A stretch of DNA of 64,000 nt from Nitrospinaceae bacterium (GTDB taxonomy: Bacteria > Nitrospinota > Nitrospinia > Nitrospinales > Nitrospinaceae): contig JANQEK010000005.1 of assembly GCA_028278405.1 (NCBI GenBank), positions 55,699 to 119,698 on the forward strand, read 5' to 3'. Shown piece by piece: positions 44,727 to 53,331 of this stretch (positions within the stretch are counted from its first letter, which is position 1; every line of letters begins with the position of its first letter). Below the pieces are notes generated by a model, which ran no database searches, was not told the origin of the DNA, and saw nothing but the letters and a program-made list of their open reading frames with translations. A program made the position numbers and the translations under genes.

Positions 44727-45734
44727 CTAGCTTTCATCGTCAATTTTCAAATCAAAATGATCTCCATCAAGAGGGATGACCTTAACATAATCAGGAAATT
44801 TTGTATCAAAGTCATGAGCGCTAACCTCATACAGTTCCCCAAGATAGGAAATCCTTTCCCTCTCTAAATCAAGAATAGATTTTCCGTCATCTTCTTCATA
44901 AGAAAAATGAAATTTTTTCTCATTTGCTAATGGCTTCCCCTCATAAACAATCATTGCCCGTTTAAGAGAGTCAATTATAAACTCAAATACATTCTTCTCT
45001 ATTTTTTCAAATCTTGTCTTAATTAATTTTGTATGCAAAAAATTGCAAGATGGCATTTCATTTTTAAAAAATTTAACAGAGGTTAAATTACAATCATAAA
45101 AGTTTGCACCGGATAACTTTGTTTCAATAAATTTTGCATCACCTAAGTATGAGCGCGCAAAATTACACCCCGAAAAATCCGATCTCCTAAATTGCGCATG
45201 ACTCAAATTACAATCTCTAAACAATATTCTTTTAAAATCATATAAAATAAATTTAGCACCAGCCAAATAGGAACCATCCAAAGAAAATTGATTGTCTTTT
45301 CTTTCAAAATTTTTCCGTTTTAAAACTTCAAGGGATTCTCTTATGTCCGCCCTCATATATAAGGGTTCTTTCTCTCTTCTACCCTCATTTGAATTATTTC
45401 TTATGAAACCAAAAAATACTTTAAGAATTTGCTCATTGTAATCCTCTTTTTCATTTGACAGCCTTTCTAAAGCAAATATAGCCCCAATTCTTGCATCCTC
45501 ATTTTCTGACTCAAATACTCTTACAGCATCAAGAAAAGCTTTATCATCGGATGTTTTTTCAGATATGCCCGTTTGCGTTTCAGCCGCTGTAGTTGCTCTA
45601 TCAAATATTATGTTGCGCCAAATGAATAATCCAATCCCCACTACAGTTCCTATAGCCATTATCCAATTTCTAAAATCCTCATCATAACTTGTCAAAAATT
45701 TAATTAGCTCGTCCTTTGTCATGGGTTCACCCAT
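44727..45734 (-). CDS. Pentapeptide-repeat membrane protein, AT-rich
   Basis: From the ATG at 45734 (CGGAG upstream) the protein has 335 residues: one membrane helix (about 24-42), a charged helical middle with ARIGAIFALERLS (HEAT-like), a quadrilateral pentapeptide-repeat beta-helix (about 150-230; SLDGSYLAGAKF, NLSHAQFRRSDFSGCNF, ANFYDCNLTSVKF), and an acidic C-terminus (VIPLDGDHFDLKIDDES). Codons are much more AT-rich than in the neighbours, suggesting recent acquisition. The fold often mimics DNA or acts as an effector; function unknown. Confidence 0.75.
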   Translation of the reverse strand: MGEPMTKDELIKFLTSYDEDFRNWIMAIGTVVGIGLFIWRNIIFDRATTAAETQTGISEKTSDDKAFLDAVRVFESENEDARIGAIFALERLSNEKEDYNEQILKVFFGFIRNNSNEGRREKEPLYMRADIRESLEVLKRKNFERKDNQFSLDGSYLAGAKFILYDFKRILFRDCNLSHAQFRRSDFSGCNFARSYLGDAKFIETKLSGANFYDCNLTSVKFFKNEMPSCNFLHTKLIKTRFEKIEKNVFEFIIDSLKRAMIVYEGKPLANEKKFHFSYEEDDGKSILDLERERISYLGELYEVSAHDFDTKFPDYVKVIPLDGDHFDLKIDDES

Positions 45735-45885
45735 TAGCAGACTCCGTGTCAACAAATAAACTTCTCCCTATTCTTATATAGGCGTAGCCCTTAAGAATCG
45801 ATCCCGGCTATTTAAATTAATGCCTGAGATATTACCTTTGATGGAGTTGTGTTGCCAGAAGAAATTGAGGAATGCTAAATGGAAA

Positions 45886-46899
45886 TTACCCTCGAATCAA
45901 AAATTCGGCAATCTGGATGGCGTTGAGGGCGGCGCCTTTTCTCAGGTTGTCGGCCACAACCCACAGGTTAACCGCGCGCGGATTGTCGAGATCGGCGCGG
46001 ATGCGCCCGACCATCACTTCATCTCTTCCCGCGGCATCGGTTGCCAGGGGATATTCGGTTTTCCCTGGAGCGTCGACCAGACGCACTCCCGGTGCTGAAC
46101 TCAAAATCTTTTTAAGTTCCTCCACGTCGATGGCCTTTTCCGTTTCCACATTGACGGCCTCGGAATGTGCGTAAAACACGGGCACGCGAACCGTGGTCGG
46201 CGACACCTGAATGGAATCGTCCTCCAGGATTTTCCGGGTCTCGTTCACCATCTTCATCTCTTCTTTGGTGTACCCGCTATCCAGAAACGTATCGATATGC
46301 GGCAGACAATTGAAAGCGATTTGATGAGGGTAAACCTCTTTCGCGGCCGGTTGCTTGTCGAGCACTTGGCTGCTTTGCACTCTCAGCTCTTCGATGGCGC
46401 TTTGTCCGGTCCCTGATACGGATTGATACGTAGACACCACCACCCGCTTGATCCTGTAGCGATCATGAATGGGTTTTAACGCCACCACCATCTGGATGGT
46501 GGAACAATTGGGATTGGCGATGATTCCCGGGTTGTCGCCGATCGCATGCGGGTTGATCTCCGGAACGACCAGCGGAATATCCTTTTCCATCCGAAAAGCG
46601 CTACTGTTATCGATCACCACACATCCCGCTTGAGCCGCGATGGGACCGAACTCGCGGCTGATAGATCCCCCTGCAGAAAACAGGGCGATATCCAACCCCT
46701 CGAAGGAGTCCGCTTTCAATTCCTCTACGGTGATTTTCTGACCATTGAATTCCACCTGAGTGCCAGTTGACCGCGAGGACGCCAAGGGTACCAATCGGCC
46801 CACTGGGAATTTTCTCTCTTCCAGAATGGACAGCATGGTGCGACCCACTGCACCGGTCGCTCCAACAACCGCGACGTCATATTTAGACTTTTTTTCCAT
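45886..46899 (-). CDS. asd: Aspartate-semialdehyde dehydrogenase
   Basis: Forms aspartate semialdehyde for Lys/Met/Thr/cell-wall synthesis. The 337-residue protein starts [22 protein letters not shown] and has the NADP motif, the catalytic cysteine in IIANPNCSTIQ and the YQSVSGTGQ segment. An upstream in-frame start was rejected because this ATG overlaps the leuB stop as TAATG. Co-transcribed with leuB. Confidence 0.96.
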   Translation of the reverse strand: MEKKSKYDVAVVGATGAVGRTMLSILEERKFPVGRLVPLASSRSTGTQVEFNGQKITVEELKADSFEGLDIALFSAGGSISREFGPIAAQAGCVVIDNSSAFRMEKDIPLVVPEINPHAIGDNPGIIANPNCSTIQMVVALKPIHDRYRIKRVVVSTYQSVSGTGQSAIEELRVQSSQVLDKQPAAKEVYPHQIAFNCLPHIDTFLDSGYTKEEMKMVNETRKILEDDSIQVSPTTVRVPVFYAHSEAVNVETEKAIDVEELKKILSSAPGVRLVDAPGKTEYPLATDAAGRDEVMVGRIRADLDNPRAVNLWVVADNLRKGAALNAIQIAEFLIRG

Positions 46900-47990
46900 T
46901 ACAACTGCTTCTCCAGTTCTTCTGCTACCCGGTCTCCCATGGCAGTGCACCCAACCTCTTTTCCGCCTTTGGACAGAATGTCCCCGGTGCGGTATCCATC
47001 CGCTAAAACATCATCCACTACTCTTTCTAATACAGTATTTATAGCCTCTAAATTAAGAGAATACTTGAACATCATGCCGACCGACAAAATGGTCGCCAGC
47101 GGGTTTGCAATATCCTTTCCGGCAATATCCGGCGCACTGCCGTGGATCGGTTCGTACATCGCGGCTTTATCACCTCCCAGACTCGCCGAGGGCAGCATAC
47201 CGATAGACCCGGTCAGCATCGAAGCCTGGTCGCTCAGGATATCCCCGAACATGTTGGTCGTCACGATGACGTCGAATTGTTTGGGATTCCGCACCAACTG
47301 CATGGCGCAGTTGTCCACATACATGTGCGACAAACTGATGTCCTTATAATCTTTGTGGACCTGAGTCACCACTTCCCGCCACAGGCCGGTGCATTCCAGC
47401 ACGTTGGCCTTGTCCACCGAACAGACCTTTTTATCGCGTTTTCCCGCCACGTCGAATGCCACTCGGGCAATGCGCTCGATTTCGCTTTCGGTGTAAACCA
47501 GGGTGTTGATGCCCTTGCGGGAACCATCGGCCAGAGTTTCCACACCACGCGGCTCACCAAAATAGATGCCCCCCGTCAACTCCCGGACCACCATGATATC
47601 CAGTCCCTCCACCACATCCGGTTTGAGGGTCGATGCCGCCGCCAGGGGAGCGAAGATTTTAGCAGGACGTAGATTGGCGAATAATCCCAGATTGGAACGC
47701 AAACCGAGCAGAGCCCGCTCCGGTCGCAAAGAAAAGTCGATCGTCTCCCACTTAGGGCCTCCGACGGCACCCAGCAGTACCGCATCGGCAGACTTGGCGG
47801 ATTTGAGCGTATCTTCCGGCAGAGGATGGCCGGAGGCTTCGTATCCGGCCCCGCCAACGGGAGCTTCGGTCAAGTTCAACTTGAGGTTCTTTTTGCTTTC
47901 AACAATTTTTAGAATCTTGACGGCTTCACGGATCACCTCGGGGCCAATGCCGTCTCCGGGCAACACGGTAATATTGAATTCCTGGCTCAT
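46899..47990 (-). CDS. leuB: 3-isopropylmalate dehydrogenase
   Basis: Oxidative decarboxylation step of leucine synthesis. The 363-residue protein has the N-terminal [25 protein letters not shown], the metal-ligand [10 protein letters not shown]...[19 protein letters not shown] region and [14 protein letters not shown]. It heads a leuB-asd operon behind a good promoter at 48037-48064. Confidence 0.97.
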   Translation of the reverse strand: MSQEFNITVLPGDGIGPEVIREAVKILKIVESKKNLKLNLTEAPVGGAGYEASGHPLPEDTLKSAKSADAVLLGAVGGPKWETIDFSLRPERALLGLRSNLGLFANLRPAKIFAPLAAASTLKPDVVEGLDIMVVRELTGGIYFGEPRGVETLADGSRKGINTLVYTESEIERIARVAFDVAGKRDKKVCSVDKANVLECTGLWREVVTQVHKDYKDISLSHMYVDNCAMQLVRNPKQFDVIVTTNMFGDILSDQASMLTGSIGMLPSASLGGDKAAMYEPIHGSAPDIAGKDIANPLATILSVGMMFKYSLNLEAINTVLERVVDDVLADGYRTGDILSKGGKEVGCTAMGDRVAEELEKQL

Positions 47991-48036
47991 TAAAAAACCC
48001 TTCTAAATGCGTTAAATGGACTTGAAAAAGAAGTGC

Positions 48037-48064
48037 ATTATACCTGAAAAGCTGGTTGGACCAA
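48037..48064 (-). promoter_or_regulatory. Promoter of leuB-asd
   Basis: Minus strand TTGGTC (48059-48064) and consensus TATAAT (48037-48042) separated by 16 nt, between truA and leuB, giving a leader of about 40 nt. The leader has no leucine-codon run, so classical attenuation is not supported. Confidence 0.5.
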
Positions 48065-48090
48065 GAGACCTTTGCATAAGCATGGAAAAA

Positions 48091-48867
48091 TCAGCTTCGG
48101 GCCTTGCCCGGTTTCCGAGGGCTTTTTTTCCCGTAAACCACCTTGACCAGGCAGAGTCCGCGAGCAGGCGCTGTGGGGCCAGCGTGCAGCCGGTTTTTCG
48201 ATTTCAGAATCTCATTCATTTTCTCCGGCGGCCATTTTTCCCAGCCGATTTCGATGAGCGTGCCGACGATGTTCCGGACCATGTACTTCAGGAACCCGCT
48301 GCCCTCCACCGTGATCCGTATAAAGTCATCCTTTTTTACAATAGAGAACCGGTAAATCTCGCGTATGGTGGATTTGGCGGTACAACCGGAGCCTTGGAAC
48401 GATTTGAAATCCTTTCGCCCGACAAGATAACGGGCGGCCTTCCGCATAGCGGTCACATTGAGGATCGGCATCGCGATGTAATGCGCCACCCGGCTTTGCA
48501 GAGCCGAGGGGTAATCCCGGTTCAGTATGGTGTACCGGTAGGTTTTACGGGTGGCGGAAATCTGCGCATGGAAATCGGGTTTTGCCTCTTCGACCTTTTT
48601 CACCACGATATCAGGCGGGAGCAGGCTGTTCAGGGCTTTCAGAATCTCCCTGGGTTTCATGGATGAAGACGTCTGGAAATGAGCGACCTGCCCTTCGGCA
48701 TGCACGCCGGAATCCGTCCGACCTGACCCGATCACCCGGGTCTTTTTCTTGGTGATCTTATACAGCTTATCTTCCAAAATACCCTGGATGCTCACCTGTT
48801 TGGGCTGCAGTTGCCAGCCGCTGTAGCGGGTGCCTTCGTATTCCAGTAAGAGTTTGATTTTTCTCAT
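48091..48867 (-). CDS. truA: tRNA pseudouridine(38-40) synthase
   Basis: Modifies the tRNA anticodon stem-loop. The 258-residue protein has EYEGTRYSGWQLQP and the catalytic aspartate region GSGRTDSGVHAEGQVAHF (Asp in RTDSGVHA), then YMVRNIVGTLIEIG. It lies upstream of leuB with its own terminator-like region; a structured zone (48894-49075) precedes it. Confidence 0.96.
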   Translation of the reverse strand: MRKIKLLLEYEGTRYSGWQLQPKQVSIQGILEDKLYKITKKKTRVIGSGRTDSGVHAEGQVAHFQTSSSMKPREILKALNSLLPPDIVVKKVEEAKPDFHAQISATRKTYRYTILNRDYPSALQSRVAHYIAMPILNVTAMRKAARYLVGRKDFKSFQGSGCTAKSTIREIYRFSIVKKDDFIRITVEGSGFLKYMVRNIVGTLIEIGWEKWPPEKMNEILKSKNRLHAGPTAPARGLCLVKVVYGKKSPRKPGKARS

Positions 48868-49210
48868 TTTATGGGCCCCTCAGCACATACATAAAAAGCG
48901 CGCCGGCGTTGCACCAGCGCGCTTTTCTTTTTATTCGACTCCCCTCGAAAACTCAAGGGGTTTATCCGGTTTTATAATCGGATTTTTTAATGGTCTTTTG
49001 AAAATGAATTGTCAGGTGGATTCAAGCTCCTCATATTCTCCTTAAAGGTTGATCATACCTTCCAGTTGAAATATAGTCCCTTACCCCGATTTCGCAACAA
49101 TTTTCATTTCTGCGGAACTTTTCATCCTTTGGCCGTTTCCTGTGATACAATGCCGCAAGCCTGACAACCCAGACAAATTTATATCTCTTGTAAATATAAG
49201 GAGTTTATCT
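48868..49210. other. 343-nt divergent intergenic region with tandem hairpins
   Basis: Between truA (minus) and the Mrp-type gene (plus). It holds a perfect 10-bp stem AAAAGCGCGC/GCGCGCTTTT (48894-48926) with T-runs on both strands, a CCCCTCGA...TCAAGGGG stem (about 48942-48961) and an ATCCG...CGGAT stem followed by a plus-strand T-run. On the minus strand a strong AAGGAG (about 49044) precedes a 15-codon ORF ending before these stems. Possibly a small RNA or a short leader of truA. Confidence 0.45.
48894..48931. terminator. Bidirectional terminator-like hairpin upstream of truA
   Basis: AAAAGCGCGC (48894-48903) pairs perfectly with GCGCGCTTTT (48917-48926); T-runs follow on both strands. Its position, about 30 nt upstream of the truA start, means it would act on a transcript coming from further upstream or on a short RNA. 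Confidence 0.6.
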
Positions 49211-50104
49211 ATGAAAACCTATGATGACCTGGCTGGTGACGGCGGGTCCAATGTCATAGAGCAGGTCGTTTCCCAAAGAGAGAAACTGCGGAAGCGGCTT
49301 GACCCCATCAAACACAAAATTTCCGTGATGAGCGGTAAAGGTGGCGTCGGCAAAAGTTCCGTCACCGCCAATATGGCAGTTTGCCTGGCGTCACGGGGTT
49401 TCAAAGTAGGTATTCTGGATGCAGATTTGAATGGTCCCAGCATTGGGAAACTGCTGAATGTGCCTCACTCCGAAAAGCTGGAAATAACCCCCGAAGGGGT
49501 TCAACCTGCGATCGGGGCGCTGGGAATCAAAATCATGTCCATGGATATGCTCCTGCCCAGCGCGGATTCACCGGTTATGTGGAACGAAGGGAAAGACGCA
49601 ACGGCGGTATGGATCAGTATGATGGAGTCTCAGGCCCTGCGCGAATTGCTGACGGACACCATCTGGGGTGAGCTGGATTACCTTATCATCGATATGCCTC
49701 CCGGAAGCGATCGCATTGACAATGTCCGCGACCTGATCCCGGAACTGGACGGCGTGGTGGAAATCACCATTCCTTCTCCCATTTCCCAGCACATTGTGTC
49801 CAAATCGATCACTAAAAGCAGTCAATTGGGCGTTTCCATTATCGGACTGGTAGAAAATATGGCAACTTACGTTTGTCCCCATTGCAACGAAGAAGGCAAG
49901 CTGTTTGAGGGTGAAGACGTCGAGAAATTGTCCCAAGAAAAAAAGATTCCCCTGTTGGGCCGCATTCCGTTTGATACGCGGGTGTCCCGTCAATCCGGAT
50001 CGGGTAAGCTGTTCTTTGAAGAACATGCCGATTCAGTTACCGGGCAGGCTATTTCACAGGTGGTCGACAACATATTAAAATTTATCCAAAATAAATCCAA
50101 TTAA
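49211..50104 (+). CDS. Mrp/ApbC-type P-loop ATPase (paralogue 1)
   Basis: A 297-residue member of the Mrp/NBP35 iron-sulfur-carrier ATPases. From the ATG at 49211 (AAGGAG upstream) it has Walker A SGKGGVGKSS (41-50), the switch LDADLNGPS, DYLIIDMPPGSD and the CPHC cysteine pair (ATYVCPHCNEEGKL). Unlike the classical Mrp at 55690 it lacks the N-terminal DUF59 domain. It is followed after 9 nt by the PCP_red protein, so it may be a dedicated cluster carrier for that partner. Confidence 0.85.
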   Translation: MKTYDDLAGDGGSNVIEQVVSQREKLRKRLDPIKHKISVMSGKGGVGKSSVTANMAVCLASRGFKVGILDADLNGPSIGKLLNVPHSEKLEITPEGVQPAIGALGIKIMSMDMLLPSADSPVMWNEGKDATAVWISMMESQALRELLTDTIWGELDYLIIDMPPGSDRIDNVRDLIPELDGVVEITIPSPISQHIVSKSITKSSQLGVSIIGLVENMATYVCPHCNEEGKLFEGEDVEKLSQEKKIPLLGRIPFDTRVSRQSGSGKLFFEEHADSVTGQAISQVVDNILKFIQNKSN

Positions 50105-50113
50105 GGAGAGACA

Positions 50114-50551
50114 ATGAAATTCCTCTGCATACCCTGCGACGAGCAAATGGTAACGCAGGCCGACGGCATTATGCCGAAGGAAAAAGAAAGTATCGCTCTA
50201 AAATTCAAATGCGACAAATGCGGGCATTCTTTTGCCATGCTGACCAATAAATTCGAAACCGAATTCGTCAACAAACTGGGTGTGGAAGCGGGCGGCCCGT
50301 CCGAACTCGCCAATACACCATTCGGCATGATGGGTGCCACCCTGGCCAAAGGTAAGGAAGAATTGAAAAAATCCGCGCCTGCCGAAGGGGACTTCGAATG
50401 GACTCAGGAAGCGAAAGACCGCATTCAAAAGGTACCGTTTTTCGTAAGAGGCATGGCAAAAAAGACCGTCCTCAACTTTGCCAAAGACAGAGGCATTAAA
50501 GTGATCGATGGTGCTTTGATGGACGAAGTCAGAGACAAGGTGGGAATGTAA
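50114..50551 (+). CDS. Zinc-ribbon plus PCP_red-domain protein
   Basis: A 145-residue protein with an N-terminal CIPC (5-8) and CDKC (34-37) four-cysteine ribbon and a C-terminal segment (about 95-145, WTQEAKDRIQKVPFFVRGMAKKTV...IDGALMDEVRDKVGM) resembling the PCP_red domain found at the C-terminus of the protochlorophyllide-reductase ChlB/BchB subunit. No chlorophyll pathway is visible, so this is a non-photosynthetic use of the domain. Operon with the Mrp-type ATPase; GGAGAG precedes the ATG. Confidence 0.7.
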   Translation: MKFLCIPCDEQMVTQADGIMPKEKESIALKFKCDKCGHSFAMLTNKFETEFVNKLGVEAGGPSELANTPFGMMGATLAKGKEELKKSAPAEGDFEWTQEAKDRIQKVPFFVRGMAKKTVLNFAKDRGIKVIDGALMDEVRDKVGM

Positions 50552-50587
50552 TTTAAATCCGCCTTTATCCAGGAAGACATAAAACTC

Positions 50588-50620
50588 AACCATGCTCCTA
50601 TCCGGAGCATGGTTTTTTTA
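50588..50620 (+). terminator. Terminator of the Mrp/PCP_red operon
   Basis: AACCATGCTCC (50588-50598) pairs with GGAGCATGGTT (50604-50614) across a short loop, followed by a T-run. Confidence 0.9.
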
Positions 50621-50741
50621 TTTTGAAAACTTCTGATATTTGGTTACTAATTTTTTATCTTTAAATCTCTGGTCAAGAAAACCCAACTGTTATGGTATGG
50701 TTTTATTATCTTTTTATTAGAAGCCGGAAAGAGGAGAGTTC

Positions 50742-53087
50742 ATGTTCCAAAAAGTGCGTAGCTGCCGGCACCCCTCCGTCTTAACAATTCCCGGGTTTTT
50801 CCTGATAGTATTCTATCTTCCCGCCGTGGCGCTGGCTCAGCAACCCGAAGGCCCGTGGTCGCAGCTTCTTGAAAAAGCCCAAACTCAGGGTCAAACCCGT
50901 GTCATTGTTCGCCTCGCTGAGAGCACCCAACTCTCCAGAAACCTTTCAACGCCTTTAGCCCGCACGAATCGTCAGCAAACCGTTCGATCACTACAGGAAA
51001 ATTTCGTTCAGAAATATGAGGCGTCTGGGTTTCGCGCGGACCGCTACAAGAGGTTCAAGTTTTTTCCTTTTATTGCCATGAGTGTTGACTCGAACGCTTT
51101 GAAAGCCTTACAAAACTCACCCTGGGTTGCAGGAATTGAAGAAGACACTATAGAATTTACCAGCCTTAGTGGCAGCGTTCCGCTTATTGGAGGAGATGAC
51201 GTCATTGCCCAGGGATTTGACGGGACCGGTTGGACCGTTGCCATTTTGGATACCGGTGTGGATAAAACGCACAGCTTCATTGGAGGCCGTGTCGTCGCGG
51301 AAGCCTGCTTTTCGACGACCAATGCTTTTCTCAATACGGACAGCGTGTGCCCCGGTGGCGTTGAAGAATCCACAGCGATCGGTTCCGGAGTCAATTGTGA
51401 TGCGACTGACCCCAGCCTTACCAATGCGAACTGCAATCATGGGACTCATGTGGCCGGAATCGCATCCGGGAATGGCGCCAGCTTTTCCGGTGTGGCACCA
51501 GGTTCCAACATCATAGCTATTCAGGTATTCAGCAAATTTAACGACGCTTCATCCTGCTCCCCCCGCCCTGCGCCTTGCGTTGCAGCATTCAGGTCTGACC
51601 AGATCAAAGGCCTCGAGCATGTGTTGAGCCTGACCGGCACACTGAACATCGCATCAGTTAATATGAGCCTGGGAGGAGGCAGTTTCACCAGTTTCTGCGA
51701 TGGTTCGGAATCTTTACGCAAAATCGCCATTGACAATTTGCGCGCCGTCAATGTGGCGACAGTTATTGCATCGGGTAATGGCGGATCAAGTGACTCAATA
51801 AGCACTCCCGCCTGTATCTCGACAGCCGTCAGTGTCGGTTCTACAACCAAATCAGATAGCATTTCCAGTTTTTCTAATCGGGCGGATTTTCTTTCGCTGA
51901 TGGCACCCGGATCTTCAATCAACTCTTCAGTTCCCGGTGGAGGTTTTCAGTTTTTTAATGGCACTTCCATGGCGACTCCCCATGTTGCCGGCGCCTGGGC
52001 CGTTCTCAAGCAGGCATCGGCGGCTCAAGGTCAGGAGGGTTCGGTCAACGAAATTCTGTCCGCCCTCCAATCGACTGGGACTTTGATTCAGGATTCAGAC
52101 ACGGGAATCAACTATCCTCGTATCAATGTGGACGATGCCCTCGATGTATTGCAGATGCCTTTAGTGCACAACGATTTTAACAGAGACCTGAATTCCGATT
52201 TGTTGTTCGTGCACGATACCGGGGTGATCGCCAACGGTCTACTGGACAATTCTACTCTACAAACCTTCGATGCTATTTTGCAAGCCGACCCGGCCGCAGG
52301 GTGGACAGTCAACGCCACCGGCGATTTCAACGGGGACAAAAAAGCCGATCTCCTCTTGTATAACACCACCACCGGGGAGTTCCGCATGGTCTGGCTGAAT
52401 GGCGCGACTATTTTGAACGATACCGTGTTTCTCACCCTCGATCCGGCATCTGGCCTAGTGCCCCAAGGCGTGGGTGATTTTGACGGCAACGGCCGTGACG
52501 AAATCGTCGTTCATGATCCCGCCAACGGGTTCGTCGCCCTGGTATTCCTGGACGATACGGGAGCGTTTTCCTCCTTTGAGGCCGCCGCGATTGTGGATAC
52601 CGCCGCTGGTTGGATCCTGCATCAAACCGGTGATTTCAACAACGACGGCCGGACCGATCTGCTCCTGTACAACACTAATGATGGGCAAGCCTGGTTCCTT
52701 GAAATGAACGGGTCGGTCATCGATGCCACCACCAGTCTGTTTACCCTGGACCCGGCCACCGGCTGGACTCTGGAAACCAACGGGGATTTCGACGGCAACA
52801 ACAATACGGACCTGTTGTACCTCCATACTTCGGGATTTATCCTGGTGATTACCTTTGAGGATGGAGTCTTCTTATCTTTTTTCATACCGGGTCAGGTCCC
52901 GGCCAATAATGAAATCATCGACGCCGGACATTACGATACGGACAACAGGGACGATCTGCTCTTGCGCCATACCGGGACCGGGAGCATCCAGACCGCCATT
53001 CAGGATGGAACAACCATCACTTCATTCAACAACGTTCTCACCCTCGACCCAGCCACCGGATGGACTCTGCATTCAGGAAGACCTTAG
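50742..53087 (+). CDS. Secreted subtilisin-like serine protease with FG-GAP repeats
   Basis: A 781-residue exported protein: signal peptide ending ALA (about 32), an I9-like propeptide (50-140), an S8 protease domain with D170 (ILDTGVD), H233 (NHGTHVAG), oxyanion N346 and S409 (GTSMATPH), and a C-terminal region (about 475-781) of six repeats of about 50-65 residues with the DxNxDxxxDLLLYN FG-GAP/VCBS signature and a recurring LDPATGWTL. The repeats suggest a calcium-binding propeller used for surface binding. GAGGAGAG precedes the ATG. Confidence 0.88.
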   Translation: MFQKVRSCRHPSVLTIPGFFLIVFYLPAVALAQQPEGPWSQLLEKAQTQGQTRVIVRLAESTQLSRNLSTPLARTNRQQTVRSLQENFVQKYEASGFRADRYKRFKFFPFIAMSVDSNALKALQNSPWVAGIEEDTIEFTSLSGSVPLIGGDDVIAQGFDGTGWTVAILDTGVDKTHSFIGGRVVAEACFSTTNAFLNTDSVCPGGVEESTAIGSGVNCDATDPSLTNANCNHGTHVAGIASGNGASFSGVAPGSNIIAIQVFSKFNDASSCSPRPAPCVAAFRSDQIKGLEHVLSLTGTLNIASVNMSLGGGSFTSFCDGSESLRKIAIDNLRAVNVATVIASGNGGSSDSISTPACISTAVSVGSTTKSDSISSFSNRADFLSLMAPGSSINSSVPGGGFQFFNGTSMATPHVAGAWAVLKQASAAQGQEGSVNEILSALQSTGTLIQDSDTGINYPRINVDDALDVLQMPLVHNDFNRDLNSDLLFVHDTGVIANGLLDNSTLQTFDAILQADPAAGWTVNATGDFNGDKKADLLLYNTTTGEFRMVWLNGATILNDTVFLTLDPASGLVPQGVGDFDGNGRDEIVVHDPANGFVALVFLDDTGAFSSFEAAAIVDTAAGWILHQTGDFNNDGRTDLLLYNTNDGQAWFLEMNGSVIDATTSLFTLDPATGWTLETNGDFDGNNNTDLLYLHTSGFILVITFEDGVFLSFFIPGQVPANNEIIDAGHYDTDNRDDLLLRHTGTGSIQTAIQDGTTITSFNNVLTLDPATGWTLHSGRP

Positions 53088-53293
53088 GAGATCCGAAGCT
53101 AACTAATTGAAATTTCTTTATTTTGTTATCTTTTTTTTACTAAGACCCGTCTGAATTTTCATCCAACTTCACATTCCTCTCTCGTTTTACCCACACACTT
53201 TTCATTTCAGTTTAATTTAATGGTTTTGTTTTTTCCTTTGTTATCAGTTGTTTATATATTTCATGCTCAAAATGGCTTAACGCTTGCACACCC

Positions 53294-53321
53294 CTCCAAA
53301 AAACAAATTTATTTTTTGGAG
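53294..53321 (+). promoter_or_regulatory. Perfect hairpin sequestering the ribosome-binding site of the following gene
   Basis: CTCCAAAAAA (53294-53303) pairs perfectly with TTTTTTGGAG (53312-53321) around an 8-nt loop; the GGAG at 53318-53321 is the Shine-Dalgarno for the ATG at 53332. Stem of four GC-rich and six A-U pairs. Candidate translational switch or RNA thermometer. Confidence 0.6.
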
Positions 53322-53331
53322 CTTGTTAGCA

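Noticed and set aside
52141..53087. Regular repeats that might be an array of non-coding units
   Set aside because: They are in-frame protein repeats (FG-GAP) in the protease with diverged DNA; no CRISPR-like constant repeat or spacer.
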